Below the pieces are notes generated by a model, which saw only the letters and a program-made list of their open reading frames with translations, searched no databases and was not told the DNA's origin. A program made the translations under genes and the position numbers. This document shows positions 1 through 10,482 of a stretch of 39,011 nt of DNA, piece after piece (the first letter of the stretch is position 1; every line of letters begins with the position of its first letter). Where the stretch lies: the NCBI RefSeq assembly GCF_000158955.1, contig NZ_GG657757.1, positions 6,981,295 through 7,020,305 on the forward strand, given 5' to 3'. Source of the DNA: Streptomyces viridochromogenes DSM 40736 (GTDB taxonomy: Bacteria > Actinomycetota > Actinomycetes > Streptomycetales > Streptomycetaceae).

Positions 1-1140
1 GGTCGCGACGAGCTCTTCGAGCTGCTTCGCCGCCCGGTCGTCGGTCCCGCGCAGCACCCGCAGCAGCATGGCCGCCGCCCGCAGCGGCACGCGGCGCGCG
101 AACGCGTCCACGCTGCCCACGTACGCCCTGGTGAGGTCGGCGGGCGGAGTGTGGAGCAGGTCCGAGGCGAGCCCCGGCACCAGCTCCAGTCCCCACCGGG
201 CGGCCCGCAGCAACGGCCCGTCCAGGCCGCCGAGCCGGGGCAGGGTCTCGTCGAGCACCCGCGTCACCTCCAGCCCGTCCCGTTGCAGCCGGCGGGCCAG
301 CCGCCCGATCGCCGCCGCCGGAGCCGGATGCGGAGCCGGGTCGTCCACCAGGTCGCTCGCCCACATCGGCACCTCGACCACGGCGGTCAGACCGCCGTAC
401 CGGTGGGCGTGGTACCAGGTGCTGTGCCGCGCGTCGTCCGGCAGGCTCGGGTACGCCGGTCCGACCCCCGGCGCGGGCATCACATGGACGCCCGGTCCGG
501 AGGCGGGCCAGCCCGCGGCGTCCGAGGCGCCGGTCTCGACCGGGATGTGCAGCTCGGCGGCGGACTTGGCGAACGGTTCGGCGAGCCCCGGCACGTCCTT
601 CGTCAGCTGCACCCAGCTGCCCCCCAGGTCCGTGCCGTGCAGCGTCACCTGGAGATAGGGGCGCAGCTCGTCGATGACGCCGGTCAGGGCCCTGGTCTCG
701 GGCGGCAGCCGGTCGGGCGGCAGCAAGGACGGCGCCCACTCCGGCTGCTCCGGGCCCGCGGGGCGGAAGAAGCCGAGGTGGTAGTCGAACAGGCTGCGCG
801 GCGCCGGCGTCACATGCAGGCTCGCCCCGTCGGGGTCCGCGCACAGCAGGAAGTGCCAGGAGATGCCGTCGCGCAACCGCCGCTGCTCCAGCACCCTCCG
901 GGCGACCGCGAGCAGGGTGCAGGAGCCCGTCGGCTCGTTGGCGTGGGCGCCGGCGACCACCAGCACCGCGCGGCGGGCGCGCCCCACCGACAGCAGATGC
1001 AGGGGCCGGCCCGCACGGGAGACACCCACCTGCCGGAGGGTGCAGACGCCGGGGCGGTGAGCGGTCAGCGCCCGGGCAGCAGAGACCTGTTCGGTCACCG
1101 TCGGGTAGCGCAGCTCCGGCAGGACACTCACCCCCGTCAC
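1..1140 (-). CDS. M14-family zinc carboxypeptidase, C-terminus cut by window edge
   Basis: The reverse strand is open without a stop for 380 codons from a GTG at 1140 to the left edge. The translation carries the M14 metallocarboxypeptidase signature: zinc ligands in AGAHANEPTG (His66 and Glu69), a third His in VTLHGTDLGG (His168), and a candidate catalytic Glu in AVVEVPMW. An upstream CADPDG segment also fits the fold. No signal peptide or membrane segment is visible, so a cytoplasmic peptidase or amidohydrolase acting on a small peptide or amide is likely; the substrate cannot be read from sequence. The gene lies downstream of treY on the same strand, but 166 bp and a possible terminator separate them, so it probably has its own promoter. 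Start choice is moderately sure; a second GTG lies three codons inside. Confidence 0.8.
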   Translation of the reverse strand, partial: MTGVSVLPELRYPTVTEQVSAARALTAHRPGVCTLRQVGVSRAGRPLHLLSVGRARRAVLVVAGAHANEPTGSCTLLAVARRVLEQRRLRDGISWHFLLCADPDGASLHVTPAPRSLFDYHLGFFRPAGPEQPEWAPSLLPPDRLPPETRALTGVIDELRPYLQVTLHGTDLGGSWVQLTKDVPGLAEPFAKSAAELHIPVETGASDAAGWPASGPGVHVMPAPGVGPAYPSLPDDARHSTWYHAHRYGGLTAVVEVPMWASDLVDDPAPHPAPAAAIGRLARRLQRDGLEVTRVLDETLPRLGGLDGPLLRAARWGLELVPGLASDLLHTPPADLTRAYVGSVDAFARRVPLRAAAMLLRVLRGTDDRAAKQLEELVAT

Positions 1141-1160
1141 ATCCGCCCGAGTTCGCAGTC

Positions 1161-1191
1161 GCAGTACCCCACGGCCTCGGGGCGGTGTCAA
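1161..1191 (-). promoter_or_regulatory. possible promoter of the M14 peptidase gene
   Basis: Reading the minus strand, a consensus -35 TTGACA (1191-1186) is followed after 19 bp by TACTGC (1166-1161), 20 bp before the GTG start. The spacing is long and the -10 is weak, so this is only a candidate. Confidence 0.25.
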
Positions 1192-1251
1192 GGGCGCGGT
1201 GGGGGAGCCTCCGTGGGGCGCCCGGAAGCACGGTCCGCAGGGATCGGGAGG

Positions 1252-1271
1252 CGGCCCTTCGGAGGGGGCCG
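1252..1271. terminator. hairpin after treY
   Basis: CGGCCC (1252-1257) and GGGCCG (1266-1271) form a 6-bp GC stem with an 8-nt loop, 36 bp past the treY stop. There is no U tract, which is common in Streptomyces terminators. Confidence 0.4.
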
Positions 1272-1306
1272 TTCCGTCGAGGACGCGCCTGACGCCCGGC
1301 CCCGGC

Positions 1307-3670
1307 TCACTCGCCCACCCGCTCCAGCAGAGCCACCGGCGACCGCCCGAGCAGGTCCGCCACACGCGCGTGCCCCGTGAACTCCCGCCCCGGATCCAGG
1401 ACATCCGCCCAGCGTCCCGGAGGCAGCGGCAGCCGGGTGCCCTGCCAGCCGCCGGCCTCCTCGAGTCGCAGCGAAAGGCGTGTCACGGCCGTCAGTGCCG
1501 TGCCGGAGCGGACGAACGCCAGGCAGTGGCGTGCGGCCGGGCCCTCGGCGGTCAGGGGCGTGTACGTCGCCGTGTCGCCGAAGGCGCCGGGGTGCCGTGC
1601 CCGCAGGCCGAGTGCCGCGCGCGTCACCGTGAGCTTCTCCTCGGACGTCGCCCCCGACACCTCGGGCGGGAAGCCCACCGCCCGCCGGTTGTCCGGGTCC
1701 ACCAGGGCCCGGTACTCGGCCTCCGTGCCCTGGTAGACGTCCGGGACGCCCGGCATCGTCAGCTGGACCAGGGCCGTGCCCAGCACGTTCGCCCGGATGT
1801 GCGGTTCGAGCGCGTCGCGGAACGAGGCGACCCGCTCGCCCGGCGTCCCGCAGGGCCCGGCCGTCACGAACCGTGCCACCGCCTCCTCGTACGGCGCTTC
1901 CTGCTCGGTCCAGCTCGTGTACAGACCCGCCTCGCGCACGTGCTTCAGCAGCGCCCCCCGCACCCGCTCCGCGTCCGCCGGGCCCAGTCCGAACACCGTC
2001 TGCCAGGCCGCCCACGCCAGTTGCGCGTCCGGCACGCCCTCGCCGGTGCGGGTCACCTCGGCGAGGACGTCCGCCCAGCGGTCCGGGCACTCGGTGAGCA
2101 CGTTCAGCGCCGCCCGGACGTCGGCACTGCGCTTGGTGTCGTGCGTCGAGACGACCGTCCCGGTCACCGGCCAGTCCCGCTGCACGCGCGCGCAGTACGC
2201 GTGGAACTCCTCCGGCGACAGTGCCGGACGCCCCGGATCGCCGCCCACCTCGGTCGCCGACAGCAGCGGCACGTAGCGGTAGAACGCCGTGTCCTCCACG
2301 GACTTCGCCCGCAGCGCCGACGAGGTCTGCGCGAACCGCGTCCGGAACTCCACCTGCGCGGGCCCGTCGCCGTACCGTCCCAGCACCAGGTCCCGTACGA
2401 CGTCCACCGCACCGGCCTCCTCCGGCACGGCGAAGGCGAGCCGGGCCTCGGCCGCGGCCTCCTCGGTGACCACGGAAGCGGCGTCGACGGACTCGTACGG
2501 CCGGTAGACCTCCATCCGGACCAGGAGCTCCTGCAGCGCGGTGCGCAGCGCCCAGGGCGCGCGGTCGCGCAGGGCCGGTTCCGGCGAGGTCGCGCACAGC
2601 CGGGCCGCCACCCGGGTCAGCCGGTCCGTCTCGGTGGCCAGCTCGTGCGTGAGGACTTTGTAGGCCGCCCGCCGTACCGTCGCCTCCCAGTGCCCGCCGC
2701 GATCGGTCTGAGGGGCCGCGAACCGCCGGTACTGCCCCAGGAGGTCCCCGAACCCGGCCGGGTCCGTGAAGAGCCCGTCCACGTGCCGCAGCGCGTCGTA
2801 GCCGGTGGTCCCGGCGACGGGCCAGGAGGCAGGCAGCCGCTCACCGTCGGCCAGGATCTTCTCCACGACCGTCCACCGGCCGCCCGTCGCCTCGTGCAGC
2901 CGCCGGAGGTAGCCGTCGGGGTCGGCGAGGCCGTCGGGGTGGTCGACGCGCAGCCCGTCGATCACGCCCTCGTGGAGCAGCTGGAGGATCTTGCCGTGGG
3001 TGGCCTCGAACACCTCGGGGTCCTCCACCCGTACCCCGATGAGCTCCGAGATGCTGAAGAACCGGCGGTAGTTCAGCTCGGTCCGGGCCAGCCGCCACCA
3101 CACCGGGCGGTACCACTGCGCGTCCAGCAGATGCGGCAGCGGCAGGTCCCCGGTTCCCTCGCGCAGCGGGAAGGCGTGGTCGTAGTAGCGCAGGACGTCC
3201 CCGTCGACGCGCAGCTCCCCGAGCACCTCGCCGAGCGGCCCGCCGAGCACCGGCAGCAGCACCTGGCCGTCCTGGGCCTCCCAGTCGATGTCGAACCAGC
3301 GCGCGTACGGCGACTTCGGGCCCTCGCGCAGCACCTCCCACAGGGCGCGGTTGTGGCGCGGGGCCATGGCCATGTGGTTCGGGACGATGTCGGCCACCAG
3401 GCCGAGCCCGTGCTCCCGTGCGGTGCGCGCCAGTGCCCGCAGCCCCTCCTCGCCGCCCAGCTCCTCGCGCACGCGCGCGTGGTCGACGACGTCGTAGCCG
3501 TGCGCCGAGCCGGGCACGGCCTCCAGGACCGGGGACAGGTGCAGGTGCGAGACCCCGAGCGAGGCCAGATACGGCACGACGGCCGCCGCGGCCCCGAACG
3601 GGAAGTCTGGCTGCAACTGCAGCCGGTACGTGGCCGTGGGCACCACCGGGTCAGTTCGCTCAGGCGTCAT
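1307..3670 (-). CDS. treY: maltooligosyl trehalose synthase (TreY, GH13_26)
   Basis: TreY turns the reducing-end alpha-1,4 bond of a maltodextrin into an alpha,alpha-1,1 bond, giving maltooligosyl-trehalose for later release of trehalose by TreZ. The 787-aa product starts with the family's TATYRLQLQPDFPF segment and keeps the GH13 regions: DIVPNHM (about residue 94), LRVDHPDGLADP with nucleophile Asp243, VVEKIL with acid/base Glu270, and STHDTKRSADVRAAL. I chose the ATG at 3670 because the protein's conserved part begins right after it; an in-frame GTG at 3715 would add 15 residues, and neither start has a good Shine-Dalgarno. It lies 135 bp downstream of glgX on the same strand, a likely glucan-to-trehalose unit. 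treZ is not in the window. Confidence 0.95.
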   Translation of the reverse strand: MTPERTDPVVPTATYRLQLQPDFPFGAAAAVVPYLASLGVSHLHLSPVLEAVPGSAHGYDVVDHARVREELGGEEGLRALARTAREHGLGLVADIVPNHMAMAPRHNRALWEVLREGPKSPYARWFDIDWEAQDGQVLLPVLGGPLGEVLGELRVDGDVLRYYDHAFPLREGTGDLPLPHLLDAQWYRPVWWRLARTELNYRRFFSISELIGVRVEDPEVFEATHGKILQLLHEGVIDGLRVDHPDGLADPDGYLRRLHEATGGRWTVVEKILADGERLPASWPVAGTTGYDALRHVDGLFTDPAGFGDLLGQYRRFAAPQTDRGGHWEATVRRAAYKVLTHELATETDRLTRVAARLCATSPEPALRDRAPWALRTALQELLVRMEVYRPYESVDAASVVTEEAAAEARLAFAVPEEAGAVDVVRDLVLGRYGDGPAQVEFRTRFAQTSSALRAKSVEDTAFYRYVPLLSATEVGGDPGRPALSPEEFHAYCARVQRDWPVTGTVVSTHDTKRSADVRAALNVLTECPDRWADVLAEVTRTGEGVPDAQLAWAAWQTVFGLGPADAERVRGALLKHVREAGLYTSWTEQEAPYEEAVARFVTAGPCGTPGERVASFRDALEPHIRANVLGTALVQLTMPGVPDVYQGTEAEYRALVDPDNRRAVGFPPEVSGATSEEKLTVTRAALGLRARHPGAFGDTATYTPLTAEGPAARHCLAFVRSGTALTAVTRLSLRLEEAGGWQGTRLPLPPGRWADVLDPGREFTGHARVADLLGRSPVALLERVGE

Positions 3671-3805
3671 GGAGACGTACGTACCCGCCCCGCCGCCGTT
3701 CGTGCCCTCCCGCACGCCAGGTGCGCCGCGCGTCGCCCGGACGGGTGGCTTCCCCCGGACGACGCGGCGGCGAGGGCCGGAGCCCGCGCCGCAGGGCCGC
3801 TGGAG

Positions 3806-5935
<2,130 letters not shown>

Positions 5936-6045
5936 GGACACGACTCTTTCAGGTGTGCGGCGCCGGTGGGGACGCCTTGGTCCCGAGTCTCCCCAAAAGT
6001 GAGGGAACCACCTCTGACTTGTCTCCCTCTTACCGGGCGACCAGT

Positions 6046-6060
6046 GCATACGCGGTATGC
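6046..6060. promoter_or_regulatory. inverted repeat in glgX / amine-oxidase divergent region
   Basis: GCATAC GCG GTATGC is a perfect 6-bp dyad with a 3-bp centre. It lies about 110 bp before the glgX start and 58 bp before the start at 6118, a position suited to an operator serving either direction. No regulator gene lies next to it. Confidence 0.35.
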
Positions 6061-6117
6061 CGAAACCATTGGGGCCAACACGTACTCCCGGGGCCGTTGG
6101 GGGAGTAGGGGGAAGAT

Positions 6118-6921
6118 GTGCGCAACATAGTGCACCGCCATCTCGGGAAGGTCGTGGCCGGTGCGGCCATCGCGGTCGCGGGAACCGCCGTGATGATCGG
6201 CGTCACCCTGCCGGGCACGGCCGGGGCCGAGGAGACGGGGGGCGCCGGGGGGCGGTCCGCCCGGCAGGCGGCAGGTCCGGAGCGGGCCGTGGCGCCCGGG
6301 GTCGTCGAGGAGGTGCCGGACGAGGGCGAGAAGGGCACGGGGCGGGATCCGCTGACCGACGACGAGCTGCGGCGGGCCGAGAAGATCGCCCTCAGCCGGC
6401 AGCTGTTCCAGGGCAGCGAGAGCGTCGACGGGAAGCGGGGGCCGCAGCCCCTCGGCGTCGACCTCGCGGAACCGGAGACGGGCGACACCGGCGACCCGGC
6501 CGCCCCGCGGCGCGCGGACGTGACCTTCTACGACTACCAGGACGACACCCTCGTCACCCGGACCGTCGACCTGGGCACCGGCAAGGTGGTCGCGACCGGT
6601 ACCCAGCACGGTGTCCAGCCACCCCTGAGCCGCGCCGAGAAGGCCGAGGCGGCCGGGCTGCTGATCGCCGACCCGCTGGGCGCCGGTCTCAAGGCCGACT
6701 ACAAGGACGCCACCGGCAAGGCCCTCACCTCGCCGGACCAGCTCCAGCTCAGCGGCGCTGTCTACCGGGCCGCGCCGGGAGCCCAGCCCGCCGTGCTCGA
6801 CCGCTGCGGCGAGCACCGCTGCGTCCGGCTGTTCCCGAAGATCAAGAACGGGCCGTGGGTCGACATGAGGTCGCTCGTGATCGACCTGAGCGCCCGCAAG
6901 GTCGCCGAGCTCGGCCACTGA
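6118..6921 (+). CDS. secreted protein resembling copper amine oxidase N2/N3 domains
   Basis: The 267-aa product starts at a GTG after GGGGGA. It has a basic N-terminus, a hydrophobic stretch (about residues 11-32) and a plausible signal-peptidase site near residue 37 (TAGA/EE). Two segments recall the small N-terminal domains of copper amine oxidases: DPLTDDELRRAEKIAL (77-92), like the start of N2, and a region about 133-200 with the VDLGTGKVVA strand and GVQPPLSRAEKAEAAGLLIADP, like N3 (the family's QPPL...ADP motif). No catalytic residues are present. The catalytic core is encoded 55 bp downstream on the same strand. I infer that this is the detached N-terminal half of a two-subunit amine oxidase; the resemblance is from memory of the family, not from a search. 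Two cysteines (DRCGEHRC) near the C-terminus could form a disulfide. Confidence 0.6.
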   Translation: MRNIVHRHLGKVVAGAAIAVAGTAVMIGVTLPGTAGAEETGGAGGRSARQAAGPERAVAPGVVEEVPDEGEKGTGRDPLTDDELRRAEKIALSRQLFQGSESVDGKRGPQPLGVDLAEPETGDTGDPAAPRRADVTFYDYQDDTLVTRTVDLGTGKVVATGTQHGVQPPLSRAEKAEAAGLLIADPLGAGLKADYKDATGKALTSPDQLQLSGAVYRAAPGAQPAVLDRCGEHRCVRLFPKIKNGPWVDMRSLVIDLSARKVAELGH

Positions 6922-6976
6922 CCCGCCCGGTCCACTCACCCGTCCACCCCGCTCCTCCTCAGGGAGTCACCTCGTC

Positions 6977-8308
6977 ATGCGTGTGAACAGAAACAGCAGG
7001 GCCCGTACCCGGGCGGCCGTGGGTCTGACCGTGGCCGCGCTGGCCGCCGGCGCCACCACCGGCGCGGGACCCGCCCACGCCCGGCCGGAGACCGCCCCGG
7101 CCGCGGCCGCCGCCCCCGCCGCGGCCTACTGCGGCGCCGCCCACCGCATCGAACAGAAGCTGTCCACCGGCACCACCTGGCGGATGTGCTGGCGCTACGA
7201 CAGCAAGGCCGGCCTCGTCCTGGAGAACGTCTCCTACCAGCCCAAGGGCGAAACCAAGCCGATCAAGGTCCTCAACAGCGCCAGGCTCGGCCAGATCCAC
7301 GTCCCCTACGACGACGGCAACATCGAGTACGACGACCTGACCGGCTTCGACTTCGCCCAGGGCCTGATGAACCTCGCCCCCGGCGAGTGCCCCGGCGGCA
7401 CCATCAAGACGATCAAGGTCCCGGACTCCTGGAACGAGGACCCGAACGTCAAGGGCCTGTGCACCACCACCCGCTCCCGCGGCCACGCCTACCGCATGCA
7501 GGGCGACACCGCGAACAAGGTCTACCAGACCCAGGGCAAGGACCTCCTCGTCTACACGGTGAACCAGGTCGGCTGGTACGAGTACATGACCGAGTGGCGC
7601 TTCCAGGACGACGGCGCGATCACCATGAACGTCGGCGCGACGGGCAGCCTCTCCTGGGACGACTACGACGCCGGTGACGGCCGCGGCTGGCCGATCGGCA
7701 AGGGCGCCGCCGCCAAGGCCACCAGCCACAGCCACAACGCCTTCTGGCGGCTCGACTTCGCCCTCGACGGCTCCACGAAGAACAGCGTCGAGCAGTACGA
7801 CTCCACCGTCACCCCGCAGGCCACCGGACAGCGGGCCCCGACCACGAAGACGACCCGCACCAAGATCACCAAGGAACTCGCCGGCGACAGCAAGAACTAC
7901 CGCTGGTGGCGTGTGGTCAGCGCGGCGGGCAAGAACAAGGACGGGCACGCGCGCTCCTACGAGATCGTCCCGGGGCCGACCACCAAGTACCCGGGCCGCC
8001 GCTTCACCAAGCACGACCTGTACGTCACGCAGTACAACAAGTGCGAACTGTTCGCCAGCAACAACCCCGGCAACTGCGGGGCCGGAGCCGGTTCCTCCGT
8101 CGACAAGTGGGTGAACGGACAGGCCCTGAACCACCCCGTGGTCTGGATGAACATCGGCTTCCACCACATAGCCCGGGACGAGGACCAGCAGCCCATGCCC
8201 GTCCACTGGCAGGGCTTCTCCATCGCCCCGCGCGACGTCACCGCCATGAATCCGCTCACTCCGGCCGAGCTCGGCTGGCAGAACGGGCACTGGCAGCCGC
8301 GCAGTTGA
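6977..8308 (+). CDS. secreted copper amine oxidase-like catalytic domain
   Basis: Copper amine oxidases oxidise primary amines to aldehydes, H2O2 and ammonia, using a topaquinone made from an active-site tyrosine. The 443-aa product has a signal peptide (cleavage near AHA/RP, residue 35) and a core that fits the family in order: LVLENVSY (80-86), candidate catalytic base Asp125 in LTGFDFAQ, candidate topaquinone Tyr201 in GWYEYMTEWRF, copper ligands His251 and His253 in HSHNAFWRLDF, a third His in GFHHIARDEDQQPMP (396/397), and the C-terminal GFSIAPRDVTAMNPL. The Tyr-to-HxH spacing of 50 is as expected. Odd points: Trp200 stands where the motif T-x-x-N-Y-D/E-Y has Asn, and the N2/N3 domains are missing from this chain. 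Six cysteines suggest disulfides. ATG at 6977 follows a purine-rich AGGGAGTCACC. Confidence 0.75.
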   Translation: MRVNRNSRARTRAAVGLTVAALAAGATTGAGPAHARPETAPAAAAAPAAAYCGAAHRIEQKLSTGTTWRMCWRYDSKAGLVLENVSYQPKGETKPIKVLNSARLGQIHVPYDDGNIEYDDLTGFDFAQGLMNLAPGECPGGTIKTIKVPDSWNEDPNVKGLCTTTRSRGHAYRMQGDTANKVYQTQGKDLLVYTVNQVGWYEYMTEWRFQDDGAITMNVGATGSLSWDDYDAGDGRGWPIGKGAAAKATSHSHNAFWRLDFALDGSTKNSVEQYDSTVTPQATGQRAPTTKTTRTKITKELAGDSKNYRWWRVVSAAGKNKDGHARSYEIVPGPTTKYPGRRFTKHDLYVTQYNKCELFASNNPGNCGAGAGSSVDKWVNGQALNHPVVWMNIGFHHIARDEDQQPMPVHWQGFSIAPRDVTAMNPLTPAELGWQNGHWQPRS

Positions 8309-8410
8309 GAATCACCCTGCCCATCGGGCTGCACCGCCGACCGCTCCCGGAGTACCCTTCCTTGATCGTTGACAAGGGCGGTGCTCGGGGGAGCGGAAGG
8401 CGGTGCGCGG

Positions 8411-9652
8411 GTGGGCTCGGGAGGGCTGGAGCTGCCCCCTGGTGACGAAGGTCACGAGGGGAGCTCCGCAGACGTCCCGGCCGGAGCCGTGTCCCTGGCA
8501 CGGCCGATGGACGCGTCGGGCTCGATCGGTCCGGAACTGGACTGGGACGCCGACAACTGGCGCGAGGTACGCACCCGCGCCCAGCGGGCCGGCCGGGCCT
8601 ACATCTGGCTGAACCTCGTCGAGCAGCGGCTGCGCGCGGTCGTCGCCGCCGTGCTGAGGCCCGTCTACGAACCCGTCCACGGCGAGGACTGGGTGGTGGC
8701 CGCCGCCGGACCCGCCGGGCAGGAGTGGGTGCAGCGCGCGGTCGCCGTACGCGAGGTCAGCCGCCGCAAGGGCTATCTGCTCGACCCGGCCGACGACAAC
8801 GTCCTGTCCTTCCTCACCCTGCCCCAGCTGCGCGAGCTGATGGTGCAGCACTGGCCGTGCTTCGAGCCCTACTTCGACGACCGGCGGGACGTGGAGCTCG
8901 CGCTGGACGAGCTGGAGGTCACCCGCAACGTCGTCTCCCGCAACCGGGCCCTGTCCGAGGCCGTCCTGAACCAGGCCGAGCGTGCCTCGGCCCGGCTGCT
9001 GGAGATGCTCGGCGCGGGCGGTGACGTGCCGTCGGCGCGCCGGCTGCCCATCGACGCGGTCGAGGACCTGGTCGGTGACCGGTACGCCGACGTGGTCGCC
9101 GTCCACTCGGACCGGGTGCGGCTGATGCGGCAGTTCCCGGCCGAGGACATCTTCGGCGGTGCCCGACGCCTCGACGCCATCGGCATCGGCCTCAACCTGC
9201 TCGTGCAGAACTTCTCCGGCCGGCGTCTGGTGCGGCTCGCCGAGTCGGGCTGCCGGGTGCGGCTGCTGTTCCTCAACCCGGCCTCCAGCGCGGTCAAGCG
9301 GCGCGAGCGCGAACTGGGCCTCAAGCGCGGTGAGCTGAGCCGGGCCGTCGAGATGAACATCCTGCACATGCGCCGGGTCCGGGCCCGGCTGCGCGACCCG
9401 GGCGCCTTCGAGATCCAGGTCTTCGACGAGACGCCCCGCTTCACGGCGTACCTGGTCGACGGCGACGGGGCCGACGGCATCGCGGTGGTGCAGAACTACC
9501 TGCGCCGCACCCGCGGGATGGAGGCGCCGGTGTTCGTGCTGCGCAACGGCGGCAAGGTGGTCAAGTCGGGCGAGATCGACGAAAGCGGCCTCTTCCCCAC
9601 GTATCGCGAGGAGTTCGAGGTGATGTGGGCGGATTCGCGACCGGTGTCGTGA
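8411..9652 (+). CDS. SAV2148-family HEPN domain protein
   Basis: The 413-aa product matches, from memory, the Streptomyces SAV2148 family: GSGGLELPPGDEGHEGSS at the N-terminus, LDWDADNWREVRTRAQRAGRAYIWLNLVEQRL, then the helical HEPN part and a C-terminal domain with GCRVRLLFLNP and AVEMNILHMRRVRARLRDP, which looks PLD/DUF5919-like. The GTG at 8411 has GGAAGG 10 nt upstream and gives the usual N-terminus; a TTG at 8369 would add 14 residues. HEPN proteins are often RNases in toxin or defence systems, through an RNxxxxH motif. Here the matching segment reads TRNVVSRNRAL, with Arg or Asn where His is expected, so catalysis is doubtful. The function is unknown and no antitoxin or MNT partner is adjacent. 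Confidence 0.8.
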   Translation: MGSGGLELPPGDEGHEGSSADVPAGAVSLARPMDASGSIGPELDWDADNWREVRTRAQRAGRAYIWLNLVEQRLRAVVAAVLRPVYEPVHGEDWVVAAAGPAGQEWVQRAVAVREVSRRKGYLLDPADDNVLSFLTLPQLRELMVQHWPCFEPYFDDRRDVELALDELEVTRNVVSRNRALSEAVLNQAERASARLLEMLGAGGDVPSARRLPIDAVEDLVGDRYADVVAVHSDRVRLMRQFPAEDIFGGARRLDAIGIGLNLLVQNFSGRRLVRLAESGCRVRLLFLNPASSAVKRRERELGLKRGELSRAVEMNILHMRRVRARLRDPGAFEIQVFDETPRFTAYLVDGDGADGIAVVQNYLRRTRGMEAPVFVLRNGGKVVKSGEIDESGLFPTYREEFEVMWADSRPVS

Positions 9653-9691
9653 GCGGGGCCCCGGGCGGGTAAGCGGAAGGCGATCCTCTGA

Positions 9692-9720
9692 TTGTCAGTG
9701 GTGCATGCGAAGGTGGGGAT
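9692..9720 (+). promoter_or_regulatory. possible promoter of the exonuclease gene
   Basis: TTGTCA (9692-9697) lies 17 bp before GGGGAT (9715-9720), 36 bp upstream of the ATG. The -35 is good and the -10 weak. Confidence 0.2.
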
Positions 9721-9756
9721 CACTGGGGGAACGCACCACAAGAAGGGGGACCGCCC

Positions 9757-10473
9757 ATGGGCTGGCACCGGGAGCTGCTGATCGGCTTCGACCTGGAGAC
9801 GACGGGCACGGATCCGCGCGAGGCGCGCATCGTCACGGGGGCCGTGATCGAGGTCAGGGGCGGGGAGCCGTCGGGGCGCCGGGAGTGGCTGGCCGACCCG
9901 GGAGTGCCGATCCCCGAGGACGCGGTGGCGGTGCACGGCATCAGCACCGAACGAGCGGCGGCCGAGGGCAGACCGGCCGACCAGGTGGCGGACGCCATGG
10001 CCGAGGTCCTCACCTCCTACTGGAAGACCGGCGTACCGGTCGTCGCCTACAACGCGGCCTTCGACCTGACCCTGCTCTCCGCCGAGTTGCGCCGCCACGG
10101 CCTGCCGTCCCTGCGTGACCGCCTGGGCGGCGTGGACCCGGCCCCGGTCATCGACCCGTACACCATCGACCGCTGGGTCGACCGCTACCGCCGCGGCAAA
10201 CGCAACCTCGAAGCGGTCTGCGCCGAGTACGGGGTGGTCCTCGACTCCGCCCACGACGCTCTGTCCGACGCCCTGGCGGCCGCCCGCCTCGCCGGCGCGA
10301 TAGCCACCCGCCACCCCAAGATCGCCTCCCTCGGCCCGGCAACCCTGCACCACCGCCAGATCGAGTGGTACGCGCAGTGGGCGGCGGACTTCCAGACCTT
10401 CCTACGCAAAAAGGGCGACACGACGGCACTGGTCGACGGGGCGTGGCCGGTACGGGAGTTGGCCGAAGCGTAG
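9757..10473 (+). CDS. DnaQ-like 3'-5' exonuclease (DEDDh)
   Basis: The 238-aa product has the three exonuclease motifs of the DnaQ/epsilon superfamily: GFDLETTG (Asp12, Glu14) as Exo I, VAYNAAFDLTLL as Exo II, and SAHDALSDALAAA with the His and Asp of Exo III. VAVHGISTERA is also typical. It would remove 3' nucleotides from DNA or RNA with two metal ions. It is a stand-alone exonuclease rather than a polymerase III core subunit, since no polymerase or theta partner lies nearby. The ATG at 9757 has a strong AAGGGGGA 7 nt upstream. It is convergent with the phosphotransferase gene; only 9 bp separate the stop codons, leaving no room for a separate terminator. Confidence 0.9.
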   Translation: MGWHRELLIGFDLETTGTDPREARIVTGAVIEVRGGEPSGRREWLADPGVPIPEDAVAVHGISTERAAAEGRPADQVADAMAEVLTSYWKTGVPVVAYNAAFDLTLLSAELRRHGLPSLRDRLGGVDPAPVIDPYTIDRWVDRYRRGKRNLEAVCAEYGVVLDSAHDALSDALAAARLAGAIATRHPKIASLGPATLHHRQIEWYAQWAADFQTFLRKKGDTTALVDGAWPVRELAEA

Positions 10474-10482
10474 AGGAGCCCG

